From Cercozoa sp. M6MM (taxonomy: Eukaryota > Endomyxa: Ascetosporea): DNA of 64,000 bases. Where the stretch lies: assembly GCA_040357565.1 (NCBI GenBank), contig JBDODJ010000034.1; one strand, 5' to 3'. Made by a program: the position numbers and the translations under genes. Of this stretch, positions 58,879 through 64,000 are shown piece by piece (positions within the stretch are counted from its first letter, which is position 1; every line of letters begins with the position of its first letter). The notes under the pieces were generated by a model. The model was not told the DNA's origin, ran no database searches, and saw only the letters and a program-made list of their open reading frames with translations.

Positions 58879-59406
58879 GCTGCAACAAAAACAAACGCAT
58901 CCACAGACACCGAACAACGGTTGTGCGTCAAATATTGCAAAAGGGCACAAACGGTCCAACCTCAATTGTGAAGATGGGATCTTCTTGTTGAGTGACCAAA
59001 GCGTTGGTTGAAAAATCCACCACGATGTTTCTTGAGTCAGAAAATAGAGCGCACTGTGCGGAGCGTCGATTACTCGCGACGACAACGCGCCCACCTCGTC
59101 GACAAAGTGTCTGCGCAGGATGTTTTCTGTTTTTTGTCCATTTGGACCGTGTACTGGATTCCTACATCGAATTATGAGCCGAATTTTTGAAGTGCATCTG
59201 TGCGCTCTACAGACGTGCCCACCGGAGTTAGTTCGCTACAATGGTACTTTCAGTGACTTTGGACTCCCCGATACACGAAAAATGTCTTTTGACTTTTATG
59301 TGGTGTAGGAGAGTCTAGCGCCGACACAGGTGGACGGCACGCAAGTGCCTTACACGCAGGTGGACGGCACACAGATTGGTATATATCAGGTTGAAAGCCA
59401 ATTTAG
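58879..59406. other. Divergent spacer BRF1 / IWS1
   Basis: About 530 bp. A small duplicated string, CAGGTGGACGGCAC, at 59329-59342 and 59357-59370. A short open frame from 59174 is not supported as a gene. Confidence 0.5.
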
Positions 59407-60709
59407 ATGGCGGTAGCTTACTTTCCTTCACACGCTGCAGACGACGAGGGACTGGACAACGCACTGGACGAATTGGCCGGTCTCGAGGAGAACTTGAACA
59501 ATGCTGACGCACAAATGAAAGAGGAGCCGCTCTTTGAAGAGGACGAGGGTGCTTTCCCTTGTGCTTTTTGTTTGTTTGTGCCAGCAACGTCAATGTATGA
59601 TAATGCAGAAGAAGCAGCCAAGGAAGAGACCGACTTGCTGTTCAAGGAAGATGAACTAGAAAACAACGACGAACTGCAAGACGAAGCAAAAGATGACGAT
59701 AAAGTGGACACAGCAGAGCCAAAGAAGACAGAAGGAGAAGCAACAGCAGCAGATCAAGACGCCGAGTACGAAGGTACCACTCCTGTTGTTTGTTCTGGTA
59801 GGAGTTTCCTGACGTTCAATCTCCTTCTAGATGACGGACTCGACATCGATGCTGAAGTCGACCGAATCGCTGCTGAAGTTGAGGACGAAGAGGCGTAACT
59901 CTCTATTGTCTGCGGTGGCTGTACATACTGGTACACCCGTGTCGTGTGCCCACAGCAAGTTCAAGGAACCCAAGCGCAAGACTAAAGCCAAGAAGCGAAC
60001 ACGGACCGGAGACGAAGTTGTACGCTTTATTTTATTTCCTTTGTTTCTTCATTCTTCTCTGTTCACGTCTGTCCCACAGGAACGCGAAATGACTGCTGAG
60101 ATCGATTCGTCGCGTGCAGAATTCGAGCAGTTCTGGGACAGTGTCACAGGCACCATCAAGACTCAGTATGTTCCCGAGTTTACCCTCCCTTTACCCCTCT
60201 TCTTTATTAACTTGCTCGATCGAATTGCAGGCGTCGCGATCCGAACAAAATTGTCGGTTCTGAGGTCGCTATGGTACCTGAGCTTAAAACAACTGACGCA
60301 GCTCTCTATTGCCCGCATTGTGTTCAGCAAGAGCAACTGGCTCAGGTGCGAGAGTTCCTAGCCAAGGTACCGCGTCCTCTGATGTGTCCTTTCGTGTGCA
60401 CTCCCCGGTAACTCTGTCGTACAGATGGACAGTGCCGCCGACAGTGATCGCAAAAGCAACGCGCAGAGGAAACCGTGTGCCGCGAAACTCGTACATTCTT
60501 CCTGTGTTTTTTGCTTGTTTTATGATGTTGTCACACGTGTGCTCTGACGTGAAAGCAGAGCATGCTGTCGGTAGTGCGGCAGATGGTGCAAAAACGCAGT
60601 TTACACGACGATCTGCTCACATGCGGTCTGCTGCGACGGTTCCGAGACTGGTTGCTCCCATTACCGGACGGCTCTTGGCCGTCCAGTAAGGTGTGTACCC
60701 CCCCCCCCC

Positions 60710-60773
<64 letters not shown>

Positions 60774-61589
60774 GTGTTGCTGTTGCATGTACGAATGAGA
60801 AAGTCACTCTCATAGGTACGAGGAGAGTGCATCGCTATGCTCAAGTCGCTGCGGCTTGAGCAGCGCGAGTCGGCGCGTCAGTGGCTAGACGAGAGTCAGG
60901 TCAGTCAACTGCATGCATAACGCCGCTCCACAAATACCATTTAGAGACGCATGTCTTGTGCACAGGGACTCGGACGTGTCTTGATGAACCTCTGGCGCAG
61001 TGAGGTGTGCTGCATCGTCCCTTCTTCCTTACAAATGAATATATTAACTACATAGGGCAAGGAAACGCCCGATAACCGACGAGCATTGCACGACCTTCTG
61101 CAGCGTATGTCTCGAGCTTTCATGTTGCTTTACCACGTACGTACTCACATGGGCACGCAGGCTGGCTGCGTCCTCTCTTCAGTCTGAGTGTCAACCACGC
61201 ACGACTGCACGACGTTGAAGGCGACACGCAGATGCGCACGCGCATCGCACGCCGCGCCAAGCTCTTGCAGCGGCAGCACCGAACGCTCGACACGGCACCC
61301 GGCATCCGTGCGAGGTATGATATCGCTTCTCCTATTTCCGTGTCTTGTCTCTGGTGTCCCACATACTTCCTATCGCGCAGAGTACCTGAACGTGCCGAGT
61401 TCGACTTTGCTGTGCGACCCAAGTCGATTCTGCCCACTGGTACACCTGTGCTTGTACCACCGCGCTTGGTATGTGTGCGCGCATGTGCGCCCATCTTATG
61501 TGTGCGTTCTTTTATTAGATGCGGGACGCCGTGTGGCCAAGCACTCGGCCATGCAGAAGAAACTCAAGGAGATTGGCAAGCGACGCTAA
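59407..61589 (+). CDS. IWS1: IWS1/SPN1 transcription elongation factor
   Basis: Partner of SPT6 on elongating RNA polymerase II. The N-terminal half is acidic and disordered (DEGLDNALDELAGLEENLNN, LEEN/DELENNDELQDEAKDD), as in the family, followed by a basic patch, KEPKRKTKAKKRTRTGDE. The conserved TFIIS-N (LW) domain is read from about 60560: MVQKRSLHDDLLTCGLLRRF, RDWLLPLPDGSWPSSKVRGE, CIAMLKSL, then LGRVLMNLWRSE and KETPDNRRALHDLLQRWLRP. The C-terminus is basic (AKLLQRQHRTLDTAPGIRA, RVAKHSAMQKKLKEIGKRR), TAA at 61587-61589. Exons are short; the intron at 60689-60813 starts GTGTGTAC, then a C-tract, then a CA repeat. Start at ATG 59407; an upstream exon cannot be excluded. Confidence 0.88.
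60697..60771 (+). repeat. C-homopolymer followed by (CA)n
   Basis: About 16 C then CA repeat inside an IWS1 intron. Confidence 0.9.
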
Positions 61590-62306
61590 CCTTTAGTTAC
61601 ATTATGTTGTCTGTCGTATTCACAAACTTAACCGGAACCCCCCCCCCCCGCACGTCACGGGGTAATATGACAATGAATGAACTAAAACTTTAGTACCGAC
61701 CTTAGAGGAGCACAGGTGTCCTGTGGTACTTCAAAAGGGGACTTGGTGCGATGGCCCACCCTAAGCGGGCGGTGGTGGACTACGGCCATGCGCTTGTGAC
61801 CCACCTCAGGACAGGTGCGCAGGGGAACTACATATGTTACGGTATGGAAACCAGTAACTAAGGTATTGAAGACGACTAAATAAAGGAAGTAAAACGTTAG
61901 TTAGAATGGCGCCGATTCGGAGGATTAGAAGACATACCCTTGTAGAAAAGGTCGTCGAAAGCTCGAAGGCTTGTTGATGGCAATAAAAAAGAACACCGCC
62001 CAAGCACTATCACGGCAGAACGTATCAAGTGCGAAGGGACAAGAGCTCCGTAGAAGGAAGCTGGAGAAGAGATACCTGCAATCAAAGTGCGTGAGCTGTA
62101 GATACCTAGCAAAACAAATCCTTCACTATTAACCCTGGTTCAGATTTGATCGTCCGCGCTGACGAGTAGTTAGATGACAACTTGACTGCGCTGGTCGAGA
62201 AACGCTATGCCGTAACACGTAGTTGACTTCTAATGTAAGAGACTGGGTTAACGAACTACAACTTAAGTAATAGGAAATCCTATCATGGTACGCGGCGCAC
62301 GGCAGG
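61590..62306. other. Spacer between converging genes with a dispersed repeat copy
   Basis: About 715 bp downstream of IWS1 and of the minus-strand gene ending at 62307. It holds a C-tract (61640-61650) and the repeat copy at 61728-61835; no exon. Confidence 0.6.
61728..61835 (+). repeat. Dispersed repeat, full copy
   Basis: ACTTCAAAAGGGGACTTG, ATGGCCCACCCTAAGCGGGC, GGTGGTGGACTACGGCCATG, CGCTTGTGACCCACCTCAGG, ACAGGTGCGCAGGGGAACTA. Same block order as 6096-6224 and, inverted, 6216-6318, about 55 kb away. Confidence 0.75.
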
Positions 62307-62446
62307 TTACATGGGCTGCGCCTCCTTAGCGGCCGCAACGCTGGTCCGGAACGCACGCTGCTCGTCGACGGCGCGATCAGCGACGCCGGCATCCACGAAG
62401 CGGCGCTGCGGCTGGACACGGGGTGGGATGTAGGTACCATCAAGCG

Positions 62447-62532
<86 letters not shown>

Positions 62533-62542
62533 NNNNNNNNNN

Positions 62543-62590
<48 letters not shown>

Positions 62591-64000
62591 GCACACCTGG
62601 CGCCGGTGCGGCGCTTTATCCTTCGTGTCGTTGTTTGACGTCTTACGGTGCTTCTGCTCTGCGCACGTGTTGCGTGAGTGGTGAACACAGAGAGCGTGTC
62701 TCAGAGGGAAGGACATACTCTGTCCTCGCTTCTTCTTGGATCGGAAACGGCGGTACTTGTCGGGCACGCGGAAGATGCGCAGCAGAATGAGCGCCGATCG
62801 CTCTTCCAGGTCGCGTTTCTGATCTACGGCAGTAACACCCGACAAGGTTGTACCCATGCAGAGACAGTACGAGGACAGTAGGAAGTAGTAATACCTGGCG
62901 TGAGTGCCGGGTCGAGCGACTGGTCGCGCAGTTCCAACGCGAGGCGCAGATTGGCCGCCAAATGAGCAGCACGTGTGCCCTATAGGGGAGGGGTAAGAAA
63001 GGATAGGGGTAAAGGGGTAAAGGAGGGACAATGACAATGAACCAAAGCAGCGGTTTTGACAGTGACAGAACGCGCGCAGTTGTCAGTCTCATTGAGAGGG
63101 TCAGGAACGAGCCACATGTTGGCTACACACGTGTACAGATTGACAGTACATATGGGCGTTACATATGGGCAATAGACGTAAACGGTACCAGGTGTGACAC
63201 CCGGCGCCACTTGTTCCAGATACTCACACGCGGCCGTGTGCAGCAGCGCCGATCGCTGCATCGATTCGAGGTCGGCGTCGGTGACGGTGTCGCTGTCACG
63301 CACATCACCGTCGCTGTCAGTGCTGCTGTCATGTGCGTCTCCGTCGCTGCCAGTGCTGTGAGCGTCGGCGCTACTGTCGGCGTCCGAGAAGAGGTCGTCG
63401 TCGTCGTAGTACTCGTCGTACTCGTTAGACAGCGTGTCGTACTCCTGCTCCAACGACTGGCCCAGTGCGCCCAGTCGTCTGTGCATACACCGCACACGAT
63501 ACACACACATACACATACACACACACAAACACCGACGGCAAGCAGCATCACTGGGCGGACAGCACGTACTGTGTGGTGGCGTGGTACATGGCGTCGTGAC
63601 CGCACACGGGCGACGCGATCACCTGCGACGTGCCTAGCACCTCCTCGATGTCGGCCGTGTGCACCTGGGCAAACGACCAAGAGTCAACTGGCGGAGGGGT
63701 GAGACGAAGGAAAATAATTCTACCTTGTGCTCGGGCACGTCGATGGGCCGGCCACCACGCGCCAGCAGCGCCACGTGCGTGAAGAAGTCGGCCAACAGTC
63801 GCAGCGTGCACTCGTTGTTCCTGTCAATATGCCAAGAACATACACACGCATATATATATATATATAGATATATATACACACGTAAACACAGAACACGTGC
63901 AACTCAAAGCCTACGGTGTCCCCGTCAATACGTCGTCCAGTTTCGGGTCCAGCAGTGGCTACACACAGGGTTAATACAGGGAGAGGGGGGGGGGGGGGGG
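62307..64000 (-). CDS. Acidic-linker protein, unrecognised (5' end outside window)
   Basis: C-terminal portion of a minus-strand gene running off the window. From the 5' side: PLLDPKLDDVLTGTP, then CTLRLLADFFTHVALLARGG with RPIDVPEHKV, HTADIEEVLGTSQVIASPVC and GHDAMYHATTQ. An acidic stretch follows, opening LGALGQSLEQEYDTLSNEYD and then YYDDDDLFSD and SSTDSDGDVRDSD-type repeats (63240-63470). LAANLRLALELRDQSLDPAL, then ERSALILLRIFRVPDKYRRF with a basic KKKRGQ end this part. The last exon, after a long TG repeat and a 10 N gap, is GTYIPPRVQPQRRFVDAG...AKEAQPM, TAA at 62307. Helical and regulatory in look; no family recognised. Confidence 0.55.
62451..62590 (+). repeat. (CA)n microsatellite with 10 N gap
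   Basis: About 130 bp of CA with N at 62533-62542, intronic in gene 62307-64000; TG in sense. Confidence 0.95.

Overview
The window is nuclear DNA of a eukaryote. Conserved proteins are broken into many exons by spliceosomal-type introns of mostly about 45-75 nt, with GT...AG borders and no ribosome-binding sites or operons. Genes lie close together on both strands. Long (CA)n/(TG)n microsatellites and C- or G-homopolymers sit mainly inside introns, and three assembly gaps fall inside CA repeats. A NEDD1-type centrosomal protein suggests microtubule-organising centres and perhaps flagella. NPC1, COG4, PIG-T, TMEM135, BRF1, IWS1 and SRP19 show an ordinary full endomembrane and transcription machinery. 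I read it as a unicellular eukaryote (protist) but cannot assign the lineage.

Layout. 0-6.4 kb: COG4 (partial, +), TMEM135-like peroxisomal protein (+), then a spacer with a dispersed repeat, including an inverted pair. 6.4-9.6 kb: orphan polytopic membrane protein (-). 10.5-13 kb: AGC protein kinase with a polyQ tract (+). 13-15.7 kb: acyl-CoA oxidase (-). 16.2-19.7 kb: alpha-helical repeat-like protein with a basic tail (-). 20.1-21.7 kb: sphingomyelin-synthase/PAP2_C-like enzyme (-). 22.3-27.3 kb: two unrecognised genes (+). 27.5-31.7 kb: large orphan helical protein (-), divergent from a small orphan gene (+). 32.2-39.9 kb: NPC1-type sterol transporter (-), rich in intronic repeats. 40.2-42.4 kb: hydratase-2/SCP2 multifunctional protein (+). 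42.8-43.3 kb: tandem ubiquitin-like gene (+). 43.6-44.7 kb: type I membrane protein (-). 45.0-45.9 kb: SRP19 (+). 46.2-46.7 kb: eIF5A (-). 47.4-49.7 kb: bacterial/organellar-type TrpRS (-). 49.9-52.0 kb: PIG-T (-). 52.3-52.8 kb: LYR-motif protein (+). 53.1-55.5 kb: NEDD1 (+). 55.9-58.9 kb: BRF1 (-). 59.4-61.6 kb: IWS1/SPN1 (+). 62.3 kb to the end: acidic orphan protein (-, partial).

How the genes relate. Several act in lipid handling: peroxisomal beta-oxidation (acyl-CoA oxidase, hydratase/SCP2 protein, TMEM135-like), sterol export from lysosomes (NPC1), sphingolipid head-group transfer (SMS-like) and GPI anchoring (PIG-T). They lie on both strands with unrelated genes between them, so I do not infer a functional cluster.

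Most notable are the dispersed repeat (five copies or fragments), a splice-site style with GTAC donors, C-homopolymer 3' tracts and TG-biased intronic repeats, a minisatellite coding for an insertion in the NPC1 sterol-sensing domain, and a ubiquitin-like gene whose first domain is truncated. No transposase, reverse transcriptase, CRISPR array, rRNA or convincing tRNA was found. Exon borders were inferred by eye from reading frame, GT-AG signals and family similarity; gene ends are firmer than internal borders, and 5' ends are the least certain.
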